From assembly GCA_964247055.1 (NCBI GenBank), contig OZ176051.1, positions 9,672,001 to 9,736,000 of the forward strand: DNA of 64,000 nucleotides, in the 5' to 3' direction. The position numbers and the translations under genes were made by a program. Positions 21,886 to 34,094 of the stretch are shown here, in pieces. This stretch comes from Paragordius varius. Lineage: Eukaryota > Nematomorpha. The notes beneath the pieces were generated by a model that did no database searches, was not told where the DNA came from, and saw only the letters and a list, made by a program, of their open reading frames with translations. Numbering within the stretch: the first letter of the stretch is position 1; each line of letters starts with the position of its first letter.

Positions 21886-24800
21886 ATGCCTCAAAGATTT
21901 TCATTTTTATACATAAGTACGCATGCATTGTTGGGTTATTTAAAATTTCATATTTTAAAAATGAGAATTTATGTCATTTTGTTAGCAGTGATATTTGGCG
22001 TTCTTCACTCTTTATTTATTAATAAATTATTCGAAAATGATAAAACATTTTCGCTCCTGTCAACTATGGAGCGAGAACTATCTTTTCGAACGGAAATGGT
22101 AAATCTAATTTATATTTAGGGTTTTTATTATTCTTTTTATAAAGAAATCGTTTATCAACCTAATATTCGTGAAGCTATAACTAATTTACTTCAAAATAAT
22201 CATACCGAATATCCGAAACAAATTAACGCTTTAAAACGGTTTAACATTTACCCAGAGGTATTAGAATTTATAATATATAGCTATTTATAGGTATGATGTA
22301 TCGGATATTAAATTATACAACATTTTCAAAAAGTAATAAATTTATCGAATGTTGGTGGATTAACCGGGCTGAAATGCCTTCAGTCAAAAGTTGTATTGGT
22401 AGGTTTTAACATAACCTAAAATACATTCTTGTTTAATATCAACACGAATATATTCCTTTATTTTTATAATTTTGATTAGGCATTGGAGATCCAATTTATT
22501 TCTATGTTTATTGTGTAATAGCCCTCTCAGGGCTAACCGCTTTTTCACTGTTTTTGATAGGATATTCCCTAAGGTAATCTTTTTCATCTTATTAATGTTT
22601 AGTGATTCTGTTTGGGGCGGATTGATTACTACGGCGTGCTTTTACTTTAATCATTCTGAGGTATTTCATTTTTGTATTTTTTTCAAAACATAGTATAAAA
22701 TAAATCAATATTTAACAAGTTTTGTTATTATTTTACTTATATTTAAATAAGATAAATATTATTGATATGATATGTTATAGGCCACACGGGTTCAATGGAC
22801 TATACCGCTGAGAGAAAGCTTTGGGTATCCGCTATTTGTTGCTCAAACATTAACTCTGATACTCATGATGAAGTATTTAATTTAAACTGTACAATTTTTA
22901 ATAATGATGACAAAAATTGAATTTTATGATAATTTTGATATAAAAATTTTTTTATATATAGAACTCAGAGAAATCAAACAGTTTTATCCATTTTATACTT
23001 ATTGTTGTCAATAATGCTACATCTTTCCTGGCAAGTAATATATAACTATTTATAATATGAATTTATATCGGAAAATACATTTATTACATATTTTACATCA
23101 TATTATTTATTTAGTTTATGCCATTTATTATGTTTACGCAAGTGGTATGTTTGGTTTGTACCTATTTAGCCTTATATCAGCCTTTGGATTGTTATAAAAA
23201 TTCTTGCAAGGATACAAATAGCGTTAATGATAAACACGAAAAAATAGCTGAAATCAACACATTTTGGCGGAGGAAAGCCCTGTTTTTGCGATTTTTATGT
23301 CTACAAATGGTATTTTAATTAATTTAACATAATATTTTTTTGATCTTGTATAAATTTAGTTAGATTACCATATAAAAAACGCATTAAAACATCAAATTTT
23401 TAGAGTTTAAATCCAAAATAACTATTCGAGCTTTTTTTAATTGACGATTAGATTTTTATAAGATTTGTTAGAATCACCCTGGTCCTTAATTCACAAACAC
23501 GACAGTTTAAGTTTTTACCGTGCAATAACGGCGTTTTTAGAAAAAATTTGTACAAAAAATGAGTAGTTATATTATAATAAATAGATTTTTGTGCTTTTTA
23601 CTAGATTTCATTGATCGTATCATGGATTCTCCTATTTTTTAATCCGTCCTTACTAATATCTTTTCATTGTTCTTCCATTGTGATTGGTTTTGTAAGTTTT
23701 AAAAATTTATATGATATTCCAAATTAATATAATTTATATATTGGTATGATTTATACATGACATTTTAGATTGCCATAAGGTATTTTGAAGTGCTCGCCTT
23801 TAAAAAATTGGATAAAACTCAATCATTACTCACCGGCTTTGGTTGGAAAGTATAGCTTAAATTGTTTTAAATAAAATGTTTATAGATGCTTTATGCGCTA
23901 TCCTACATTTCACTTACAATCGGAATGAAAGCGCTGCTCTCTATTGCTTTGAATTACAAAGATGATGTAAACCTTTTTATAGTTTATATGTATTGTATAT
24001 GGCCGTATAATTTTATTAATATAATTTTGAAGTTGTTTTAAATGTTTTGAAAATTAAGAATTATGTGTTAATATTGAAAAATAAACAATAAAAAGGGAAA
24101 TGATTATATCATTTTTATAATTTGTTAAATTTATTTTATTTGTGTAGAATCATGTGTATGAAATATTATTGAACAAATTTTCAAATTATCGGACAATCCA
24201 TACCATGCTCTACACTTGTAGTGCCGAATTCAATTTTTTGGCTTATGAGGTATTCATCTTAATTTAAAATTTAATAGTATCAAATTTGAAAATTGAAAAA
24301 AAATAGATATTTTGTGTTTTAATCACATATTTTTGATTTCAGACTTACCGGAAACTCTTTAATACTGGATTATTACCACTGAGCATATTGTCCATCACAT
24401 TAACCCTTTTAAAAGTATTTTTTATTATAATATGTAAACAACCTTACTCTAAATACTTATAAAATACCATTATTTTTTAGATAACAATTATTTTTTGCAA
24501 GATTGTAACTTATACCGTTCTATGTTTAATTTGAAATAAATTTTTAAACCATTTAGAGTACCTTAACCGCGGTTTTGAAAAATATAAAATTTTAATCTTT
24601 CTTTATTCCAATATTGAATGAAGTAAATATAAAGGTATTATGAATCTTTATTTTTTTACGAAATCATTTTTCTAACTAAAAATAGTGGTTTCTATTGAAT
24701 ATCGGATTAAAGTTAGCAATCGTTTTTAGTGATTCCTGACTTAAATAATCAAGAACAGAAAAAATACATTATAAAATTTTCGTGTTATTACCATCCTAAT

Positions 24801-27800
24801 ATTTGATATACATCATTATATAGTTAGAGCTTAACTAAAGTATGTAATGAGATTAGATTCATTCGAATAAATAATGTTTGTAAGCCAATTTTAATATTTT
24901 TTTAAAAAAACTGAATTATTTAGGAATTCCCGTTTTTAGAGAGTTAGGACGGCATTAAAGATAAAAAATTAATCTTTCTAATGTGTTACCCTTAAAACTT
25001 TCGCTATACTCATATTAAATATTGGAGTTTGTTGTAATATCATTCATGAAATTATGAAATTTATAAAGCCGTTATGGTGGGGCAAATCTAAATCGAATTT
25101 TTTATCGTTTTCAACATCTTTAATGATAAACAACATTTATGTAAAAAACAATTTTTTTTTATTTTTTACGCCAAATATCCGATATTTACATAAATGAATT
25201 AATCCAATACATTGTGATGTATTAATAAATTATTGTTAATAGTATATGTGTGATGAAAAACGCCTCATACACTTAAAACAAATTAACTCATTAGCAGACC
25301 GCAAAAACGAACAAAATGGAGTTTGTAATTCGAATAAAACAAACCCTGCCAATGATAAAATATTAACATCTAGCGATCTCACCTATGATATTAGTCCAGA
25401 GGTTTAAATTTTATTTTAGAAAATATATATGTTTTGTGAAATATATATTTTTGTTATATAGGCAATGTTTACGCTACTGCAAACTGTGATATTTTGCATT
25501 CTTGCTATGCTGATTATGCGTTTAAAATTGTTTGGTACTCCACATCTTTGTATCATTGTATCCATGTTGGCTAATAAAAAGGTTGTATGGCATATTATTG
25601 AAAATCTTAAAATATATCTCCCTTAACGTTCTGCGTTAAAATAAATATTTAGCTGTACAAAAATTGTTTAGTTAATATAATTTATACGAAATTTTTTTAT
25701 AAAGATTTTATAGATATGGAAAATGTATATATATTTTTATTATCTTATCCTACTACATAAAAGTATTATTTAATAGATTTATCCAAAAAGTATATCCAAA
25801 CACCTATTTAAACATGGAGGAAAGAATTTAGAAAATGGCTCAAAATTTTATTTTGTCTCTTGCATGATACTTATTTTATCGATAACTTCTTATCATGGTA
25901 TTAAAAATATTAAGAAACAATTATCAATGCATGGTGAGTATATGAACATAGATCAAGAGGATATGATGAATTGGATTTTGGAAAGAACTCCCAAAGGTCT
26001 ACTAGCAATTAATAATAAATTATTTTGAATTTTATATGGATTTATTAACGAATTGAATATATATTTAAATATAGTTTTACAATAAAATATAAGGTCTACA
26101 TATATCATGTTAAAATATATTTTCTTTATAATATATATATAATATTCTTTTTAAATAATTTTTCTGTTAAAAAATAATAATTATGAAAAAAACGTTTAAA
26201 TCAAAAGGCAAATATTTTTAAGGACTAAAATTTTATATTTCTTCAATATTTTAGTCCTATTAGATTGCTAAATAATAAAGATGATGTGGGATCCACATTT
26301 TTAACTTTATCAATAGGTGTAAATAAATAATTAAGGCAAATATAGGATATATTTTAAAAGCTTTTAGCTTTCTTTTGATGTTTCGTAATATAAATTTTTA
26401 TACTTTAGTATATATAAGATTTTGAAATATAAACTTTAAAGATTAAACGTATAAATATTATGTATATGTCAACATTGCAGATAAATCATTTGCTGGACCT
26501 ATGTCAGTGATGGCCAATATTAAATTATCCACCGGGCGCCCTATAATTAATCATCCCCATTATGAAGATGCTAATTTACGGTTTATTTGTTAACAGTTAA
26601 CTTACTTTACTTTTTAAGCTAAAAATTTAAGACGAAATAATATTCATAAAATGGTAAATAGAAAACATTTGAAACGCTTAATACAAATGAAATTTTTACA
26701 AATTTTTTTGATTATACTTATTTTTAGGCACAACCTATATCTATCATTTTATGCTTAGTTAAATTTTTTTTAGTATCATTTGTTTTATACAATTGTGTTT
26801 TTTTGGCTGATATGTTATTATGAATTTATTAAGGTATTATATTTCGTAATTGTGACCATTATCTAAAAATAACCAGACAAATATTTTATTGAATTATTAT
26901 TATATTTATATTGATATAAATAAATGGTATAAAAGTTAAAATTTGAGAAAAAGTTTTATCTCATAACTTTGTGAGAAATAAAAATGTCTACAAATGAAAT
27001 CAACCATATATTAACACGACAAAGCTTGTTGTTTAATATAATCCTGGCCGCATTTATAAGCGGTCAGATCGGTTATTATTGTTTTATTTAAAACCGATTA
27101 TTAATAATGCCAGATACATATCGATTATTAATAATGTCAGATACATATATTGTTTTATAGTGAAATAACCGAAAAAGTTTACACGCTGTTTAGTCGAAAG
27201 CCATTAGAAGAGGTTCACGCAATATTGCTCAATCTTTCTGTCCATTATGCTGTGGTTGAAGATAATTGGTGCTTTTACCAAGCGTAAATTACAATTTATA
27301 TTCCTTTTTTTTGTTTCCAACATTATCACAGTGTATTTTTTGGTTCATTATTTTTAATACAGGGAGTTATTAAGCGCCGCTTACTATTTTAATCTTTAAA
27401 ACTTAAACTATTCTAAATAGCATTCATTATCAATAGGAATATTAAAACTAAAAATGATTTTTTTGTATAATCACCATATTCAACCTATTTTATATAACGG
27501 AATCGAACGCAACGTTTAATTGTGTTAAAATTGTAATTGGAAATTATGGATTGTTGCATATAAAACACATTGCCTTTTTTATGAATGGATATGCTTTGTT
27601 GACTATGTTAAAAAAGGTTAGAGAAAATTATTTTTCTATTCTAAAAACAGACCAAAATATTAACCTTACTTAATATTTTATATTTTAAAATTCAACAATA
27701 CATTACCTATTTTACCTAATAAAATAATTGTGAAATTAGATGAAAGAATATTACGGAAGCTAGTTTTAGTGCATATTACTTTGAACCTTGCGCTTTATAT

Positions 27801-29236
27801 ATAATACCTTCATGCAGTATTAACGAATGAATTTGCAATAATATATCTTGATCATTTTTATTTTAATTTTTTTAAATTGAGATATAAGACATCAAATAAT
27901 GCCCTGAATACTATTAAATGTTTTATAGAATTTTTTTTACTTGAGGTATTGAGTTATAATTATAAAATCATAAAATCAGGTAGGATTATGAAGTTAGATT
28001 GTAGAGATTACTTTCTAATCAATATAACTATAAATGGAAAATGCTGGCTTTGTGATCTGTTTTTGGAAAACCGGTAGACCCATTCAAATCCAAATTTAAA
28101 AGAATATAATCATTAATGGATGCCCTGACAATAGCTTTGCCCTTTTTTGAATTAGGTCCCCAGTTCGGGCCCACCCCGTGTAAAAAACGGTTTTTTTTCT
28201 TGAAAACAGTCCACAAAAATCGTGTCTTTGCAATCGGAAAACGTGTTGGACCATTCGATTTCAAATATGAGTTTTTTTACATTTTTCCCATTGCGCCAAA
28301 CATTGTCGGCTTGCTTTTTTAATTTAAACCCTTCCTCTCGTAAAATGCCATTTTTTACAAAAAAATTAAGTACACAAAAATAATTTTTTGAATCTATTTT
28401 TCGCCAAAGGTATGAGACCGTAAAAATTCATTAAGAATTTCGGATATTCCCTTTTAAAAGGCAAACTTTTTATTCGTGCGTTTTTTTATATTGGCTGCTG
28501 GGTATACAGATACCCGCTAAAAACTGCCCGGTCATATCGAAAAAGCGTGCCTTTGGAGCTAAATTTCAGAAAACCTATCAGGCCATATGAATTTAAAGGT
28601 TTTTAAAATAACACCCCTAACAAGGCAAAAATTTAGATCGTGGGGTTGTTTAAAATCAGCCGGTAATTAGGCCCTTCACGCCCTGAAAAATGCGCCGCCA
28701 TAGAACAATTTTTTAGTTATGAAGCCATATTTTCAAGAACTTATAAGAACATATGAAATCCATTATTCCAGATATTCCCTATATAAAGGCAAAAATTTTG
28801 CCTAACGCTTTTTTTATACCTGACCCTAGATAAGAAGCTACCCGCCAAAAACTGCGCCAACGCTAGTAATTTTATATAATTTAATGCTTTACTATTTTAT
28901 ATTGATGGAACCACAAGATAATACTAAACCAGCCAAACTGCTAAACATATTATTAGTGTTATATTTTACTAATAAAAATTAATCGACAAGTTTCGTTTAT
29001 ATAACACTATTTAGTTACAGTTAAAAAATTTTTATATTTTATTTTATATTTATAGATCATCTGAATGCACATTACCGGCTATATGGGATTTTATGGATCC
29101 TGACAATAAAAGAAGAGAGCCTGTTTGTTCAATTCTAAGACATAGAGCACACGACGAAAAATTATTTAAAACTTTGTATGAAAATCCCGAATGTACCATA
29201 GTTAAAATACTAAAGAAAAAACGGAAAAAATATTGA
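21886..29236 (+). CDS. DPY19L: DPY19-family protein C-mannosyltransferase
   Basis: Role: ER membrane enzyme moving mannose from dolichyl-phosphate-mannose to Trp of WxxW sequons. Seen: 19 exons, 21886-22098, 22120-22257, 22281-22398, 22480-22573, 22603-22660, 22781-22872, 22962-23034, 23115-23309, 23605-23691, 23769-23849, 23886-23966, 24148-24249, 24343-24414, 25243-25401, 25462-25581, 25777-25996, 26481-26580, 27161-27283 and 29056-29236. All are in phase, giving 768 residues (743 if ATG 21961 is used). Hallmarks: [20 protein letters not shown] (about 60-79; the Glu of FRTEM is probably the catalytic-base position), YPLFVAQ after [18 protein letters not shown] (about 429-439), [10 protein letters not shown], and in the luminal end [20 protein letters not shown] then [10 protein letters not shown]. 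About a dozen hydrophobic helices. Three introns are 21, 23 and 29 nt. The last intron (1.77 kb) holds an inverted R318 repeat fragment. Confidence 0.93.
28060..28870 (-). repeat. R318 repeat, partial inverted copy in the last DPY19 intron
   Basis: It starts with AAAACCGGTAGACCCATTCA, the inverse of the right end of the copies at 31985-33705 and 43575-45460. It continues through the shared CACCCCGTGTAAAAAACGG block into at least one and a half monomers (GCTGGGTATACAGATACCCG, ATGCGCCGCCATAGAAC). The far end is lost. Confidence 0.75.
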
Positions 29237-30076
29237 TATATATATTATGTTTGATATATTCTTTATAAAATACTTTTTGGAGAAAAACCCAATTATAATA
29301 TATATATGTATATCCAAATAAAAATATTTATTATCAATTTTGGATTTTTAAAATATTCAAAAAAAATATAATAAAAACTATTTTTCTGGTTTAAAAATTT
29401 ATGATATTTTATTTGCTTAGCTCTTCATATTTAATACACAATAAAATTAAAAATTTACATATTTATGTCCTTTGATGAAAATTGGGATATTTTATTCCAT
29501 TTTAAATTTGGAGAATTAGCAACATACTTTATGCATTAAAATTAATCCCTTTTATGTTTCGACTCGACTCGAAGTTTCGACGACTTTAGATTGGCGTTTA
29601 AAAAGTGCAAAAATGTTACCAATTTACCATTATTTTTAAATGAACATGTGAGTTTTGGACATAGCCTTTAGCCATACCGTATAAAGGATATTTAAAGATT
29701 TTAGATACTTTGGTGTATAGTTTATAAAAGAGTTTCTAGGAGCTGAGATTATGTGTTAATTCAATATCTATTTAAAGTTTGTCCGTGTTCATCAAATATC
29801 TAAGATTTTATCAGATTGTATATTTTATTGATATATTTTAATGATAATCCATTAATAAAATATTTTTAAAAATATTTTAGCTGGTTTCCATAAAAGAGGA
29901 AGTTCAAAACCTTATAATTGATTTAAAATTATTAATTTATGAGATAAAAATACTCATAACAACAATTCGTAACAAAAACAACGAATAATATATATCAAAT
30001 TGAAGAACCGTAAGAACATATTGAACACCTAACATACGGAAGGTAAACATGTGGTATTATTTATGCATGTTTTAAC
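29237..30076. other. Intergenic DNA between DPY19L and MRPL55
   Basis: AT-rich with no supported exon or repeat. An AATAAA-like signal (CCAAATAAAAATA) occurs about 75 bases after the DPY19L stop and could serve its 3' end. Confidence 0.5.
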
Positions 30077-30416
30077 ATGCTGAAATTCTTTACACTAAAT
30101 TGGACCCAATATGCTAATTTTAATTCAAATTTTGCCTCTATCTGCAAGATGCATCGAAAAATTTATCTACGCCAATATCCAACAATAATTGTTCAACCAA
30201 ATGGGTCAACTATATCAACAAAATATTTTGAACCAAGAAAAATTATTAAAGTACATTCCTTATTATGTTTAGCTTCCGATTGATTTGTCAACTTTAACGC
30301 AAGAAGAAAAAAATAGAAGAGCCGCTCGATTGAAACCTAAATTTCAGATGAATGAAAGCGAAGAACTTGTCACAAAAATATCGAGAACAAAATATCTTAA
30401 AATTATGGGACGTTAG
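30077..30416 (+). CDS. MRPL55: Mitochondrial large-subunit ribosomal protein L55
   Basis: Seen: two exons, 30077-30250 and 30273-30416, separated by a 22-nt GT-AG intron (30251-30272), giving 105 residues ending in TAG. Read without the intron, the frame stops after 68 codons and the second half is invisible. Residues about 24-58 (MHRKIYLRQYPTIIVQPNGS, then ISTKYFEPRKIIK) and the start of exon 2 (LPIDLSTLTQEEKNRRAARL) follow the MRPL55 pattern RxxYxRxYPxxLVxxDGSTIxxRYxEPR...PIDLxTLxxEERRAR. The length is close to other animal MRPL55 proteins, and the first residues may act as a mitochondrial presequence. Role: component of the 39S mitoribosome, matrix side. It lies 840 bases after DPY19L on the same strand. 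Confidence 0.9.
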
Positions 30417-30675
30417 TATGCGCAATATGTGGAAAAATAATTGGCGATAATGTTATGTTTTTTTAAATTATCATAACTGTGAAATTAATTGTCTGAACTT
30501 TAAAATGGATGCATAAATAATTTTTCAAATCCACGAAATTTAAATAATTTTTAAATTCGCTTTAATTGTATTACAAACTTTGGCATTGTTCGTGCTAATT
30601 TTTCATTGGGTCAAGAATACACTGTTTGTGTGTATTTTAAACTGGTGTATCTAAATTAAATTATAAAATTTATAC

Positions 30676-31186
30676 TAACATTCCATTACCTTTTGGCGTA
30701 GTTATACCCAGAGCGTTATATAAAATACCTCAACAAGTATTAAACTATTAACCCGAATTTTTAATATGCTTTCTTTACCTTTTTAGCATCATTATACAAA
30801 TTTTTTAAAAAAATGTAAAAGTGAAAAATCTTCGTACTTTTTTGCCGCCACTTTTTCTGTATATTTTTAAAATTGTTGATGCAACTGGCAAATAAATCTA
30901 TATTATAGTTAGAAAATGTTTAATTAACTTTAAAAAGCTTTCAGCTACATATTACCAGCAAGAACGTGATCTATATATTATGATTTTAATATCAGATGTT
31001 TTCAAGAAGCTCCCCCAATTTTACACGATAGGAGTCACAAAATTGTATAAAATATAACCTTTTATATCTAATGCGTGAGAACAGTGTTTGATAATTAATT
31101 TTTAACTAAACTTCCAAAACAGTAAGTTATTTAGAAAATCGAAATCTGGGATATAAAACTACCCCAAAAATTAACATATTTTCTAA
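30676..31186 (+). mobile_element. TTAA-2 family MITE, degenerate
   Basis: The left end CTAACATTCCATTACCTTTT..GTAGTTATACCCAGAGC and the right end TCTGGGATATAAAACTACCC are inverted relatives of each other and match 46999-47475. The interior has GCATCATTATACAAATTTTT and TTTTTTGCCGCC. The terminal TTAA tetramers are partly lost. Confidence 0.7.
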
Positions 31187-31984
31187 ATACAACAAATAAT
31201 CCGAAGCCTTGTTTTATAGTTTATTGTCATTGTATGATATGTCATTTATGAATTATAGTTTACTAGCTTATAATTTTTATGTGTGTCTGAGCACTTTCAT
31301 TGAATTCTTATTTATCACACTATGCAGCTCCCAAGCATAAATGCATTGTTACCCTATTACATAATCTACTGATACATTTTTTATGGATAGGTTTCTCAAA
31401 TAAGCGTTGTTTTCCTTTCATGAACTTATACCCTTTCGATATTTCAAACCCTGTAGCGGTCCTTTTAATTTGATTTTATTATATGATTTTATCCACCTGG
31501 CATTCTATAAGAGGGTTAATTATTATGTAGATATCATTCTTACTTATTTTCCGTTTTTTTCATGTTAGCAGCTCGTCTTGCATACAACTTCCCCCGCAAA
31601 TTAAGCACTTTCGCATTCTTTTTAAAATTGCTAGAAGCAATATTATTAACGACAAAAAATGTAGTCTTTAAATCAACTAAATGTTTTCACCGTATTCTGG
31701 AGGGGAGCGGGGCAAAATTTTTTGCCTTTATACGCGATCTGCATTCCTAATTATTTTATTATGTTCTCAAAATTATGGGGTAAAATAGCCTTAAATATAT
31801 TGTTAAGCGGTTTTAAGGGTATTAAGGTTCCAAGCACATCAAATTTAAACAATGATAAAAAAATATTTATTCTGCAATGATCTTAGTATAAAATACATAA
31901 GCAATTATTGGGTGAAACGTGCAAAAAAGCTTTATTTTTGACATCGGTATAGAAATGATAAAAAGGACATTATCAGTTTTAAAA

Positions 31985-33705
31985 GACGTCTCCCCTAGAC
32001 CTATATGGAAAAAGCGCTGAGTTAAATTCTTTCCTTTATAGGGCAAATATTTGAAATTATCTTTAATACCATTGTCTCATGGGTTATTCGAAAAAATACC
32101 TTAACACTAAAAAATCGTTATATGATGGCGTATTAGGGCATAAAGGTTCCAAATTAATGGCTAATATAAAAACGCCTGTCCTTAATTTTTTCCTAGTTAC
32201 AGGTAATATTTAAGGCTTTTAGTGAGCTCATATGGCTTTATAAATTTTCTGTAAATTAGCTCCAAAACAACGCAATTTATATATAGTGGCGCAGTTTTTG
32301 GCGGGTAACTCCTTACCCAGGGGCTGATATAAAAAAGCGGGCAAAATTTTTGTATATGGGGGATATCTGGAATTATCATGGATTCCATATGTTCCTATAA
32401 GTTCTTGGAAATATTGCTTCAAAAAATGTTCTATGGCGGCCCATTTTTCAGGGCGTAAAACTTTACTCAGCGACTCATTAAAAAAACCCCCTATACTAAA
32501 TTTTTTTTTAAGGGGTAATAAATATTTTAGACCCTTATGGAACTCACATAGTGTCATAGGTTTTCTGAAATTTGGCTCCAAAGGCATGCTGTATCGATAT
32601 GGTGAGGCAGTTTTACGCGGGTAGTCAACTAACCAGGGGCGAAACAAAAAACGCTTGATAAAAATGTTAACCCTAATTCGGGTAATACCTGGATCATGAT
32701 CGATTTTATATGTTCTTAATCGTTTTTGGAAGAATGGCTTCAAACCTAAATCAAAGCGCATTTTTCAGGTCGTAAAGGGGGCCTAATTAACGGCTATTTT
32801 AAAAAAACCGCTCGACTTAAATTTTTGCCTTTTTACCGGTAATATTTCAGGCCATTATTGAACTTATATGGCCTGATAAGCAATTAACTCCTGAACAACG
32901 CAATTTCGATATGGTGGCGCAGTTTTAGGCGGGTAGCTCCCTACCCAGAGGCTGATACAAAAAAGCGCTTGAATAAAATTCTTGCCTTTTTACGGATAAT
33001 AGTTGGAATCATGATTGATTCTGTACTCTCATTAGTTTTTGTAAAAATTGCCTCAAAACCAAATAATCTTTCTATGGTGGCGGGTTTTTCAGGGCATGAA
33101 GGACCTAATTAACGGCTAATCCTAAAAAACCGCACGAAAGTTTTTGTCTCATTACGAGTAATATTTTAAGCACTCATTGAACTCATATGATCTCATATGT
33201 TTTCTGAAATTTAGCCCCAAAGGCACGCTATTTCGATATGACGGGGCAGTTTTTAGCGGGTATCTGTTTACCCAGCAGACAATACGCACGACTAAAATTT
33301 TTGGCTTTTAACCGGGAATACCCGAAATCTTCATTGAATTTCTACGGTCTCATACCTTGGGCAAAAAATAGATTCAAAAAATTATTTTTGTGGACTTGGT
33401 TTTTTTGAAAAAAATGGCATTTTACGGAAGGGGAAAAAAGCGAGCCGTCTATGTTCAGCGCAATCGAAAAAAAGTAAAAACTAATCATAGAAATCGAATA
33501 ATCTAACATTTTCCGGAAAATTGTCTCAAAGACAGAATTTTTGTCGACCTCTGGTTTCATAAACCCGTTTTTTACACGGGGTGGGCCTGAAATGGGAGCC
33601 TAATTCAAAAAAAGGGCCAAGCTATTGTCGGGATATTTATTAATGATTATATTTTTTCGACATTTGGATTTGAATGGGTCTACCGGTTTCCGGGAAAGCC
33701 AACTT
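31985..33705 (+). repeat. R318 repeat element (monomers of about 318 bp)
   Basis: Four successive monomers can be aligned by the marker GGTAATATTT.AGGC..TTATTGAACTCATATGG, starting near 32202, 32514, 32837 and 33155 (spacings 312, 323 and 318). Each contains a TATGGTGGCGCAGTTTT block and a GCGGGTAnCTCCnTACCCAG block. A unique right part (33270-33705) ends in GAATGGGTCTACCGGTTTCC. The left boundary, shared with the 43.6-kb copy, is near CTATATGGAAAAAGCGCTGA. No TIR, LTR-like end or recognised protein. A 177-codon open frame crosses it on the minus strand (32228-32761). Confidence 0.8.
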
Positions 33706-34094
33706 TTTTCATTTTTATAAATATATAGATTATTATCGAATTGCAACATTCTCTCTTGAAAAGGTGAAAAATTAAGAGTAATATGCAAGCTAGTATTTAA
33801 TTTTCCATTGTAATTTCCGTTAAAATAGAGAAAGCTTATTAATTTAAATAGATTTTGGCATACTCTTCCTATTATTTTATGGAAAATGCAAAGAATGTAA
33901 ATTATATCTGCAAAATATTGGGAAATATTTCAATGTGAGAATTATTTTTGGATGAAACGAAAAATGAACTCGTTATTACCATAATTATTGTTTATTTATT
34001 TAAGTAATTAATTGATTATTACTTATATTACATGAAATATGTGAAAAATTTATTTTAAAAAAAATCCAACTTTTCACAACGGACAGTTAAGGTG
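33706..34094. other. Upstream region of the first GPCR gene
   Basis: AT-rich, with no repeat or exon recognised. It presumably contains the promoter, but no core motif is distinctive against this background. Confidence 0.45.

Noticed and set aside
26589-26653. An alternative 30-nt intron and small exon after the [10 protein letters not shown] block of DPY19L
   Set aside because: Joining 26580 directly to 27161 in phase gives [20 protein letters not shown], which fits the family much better.
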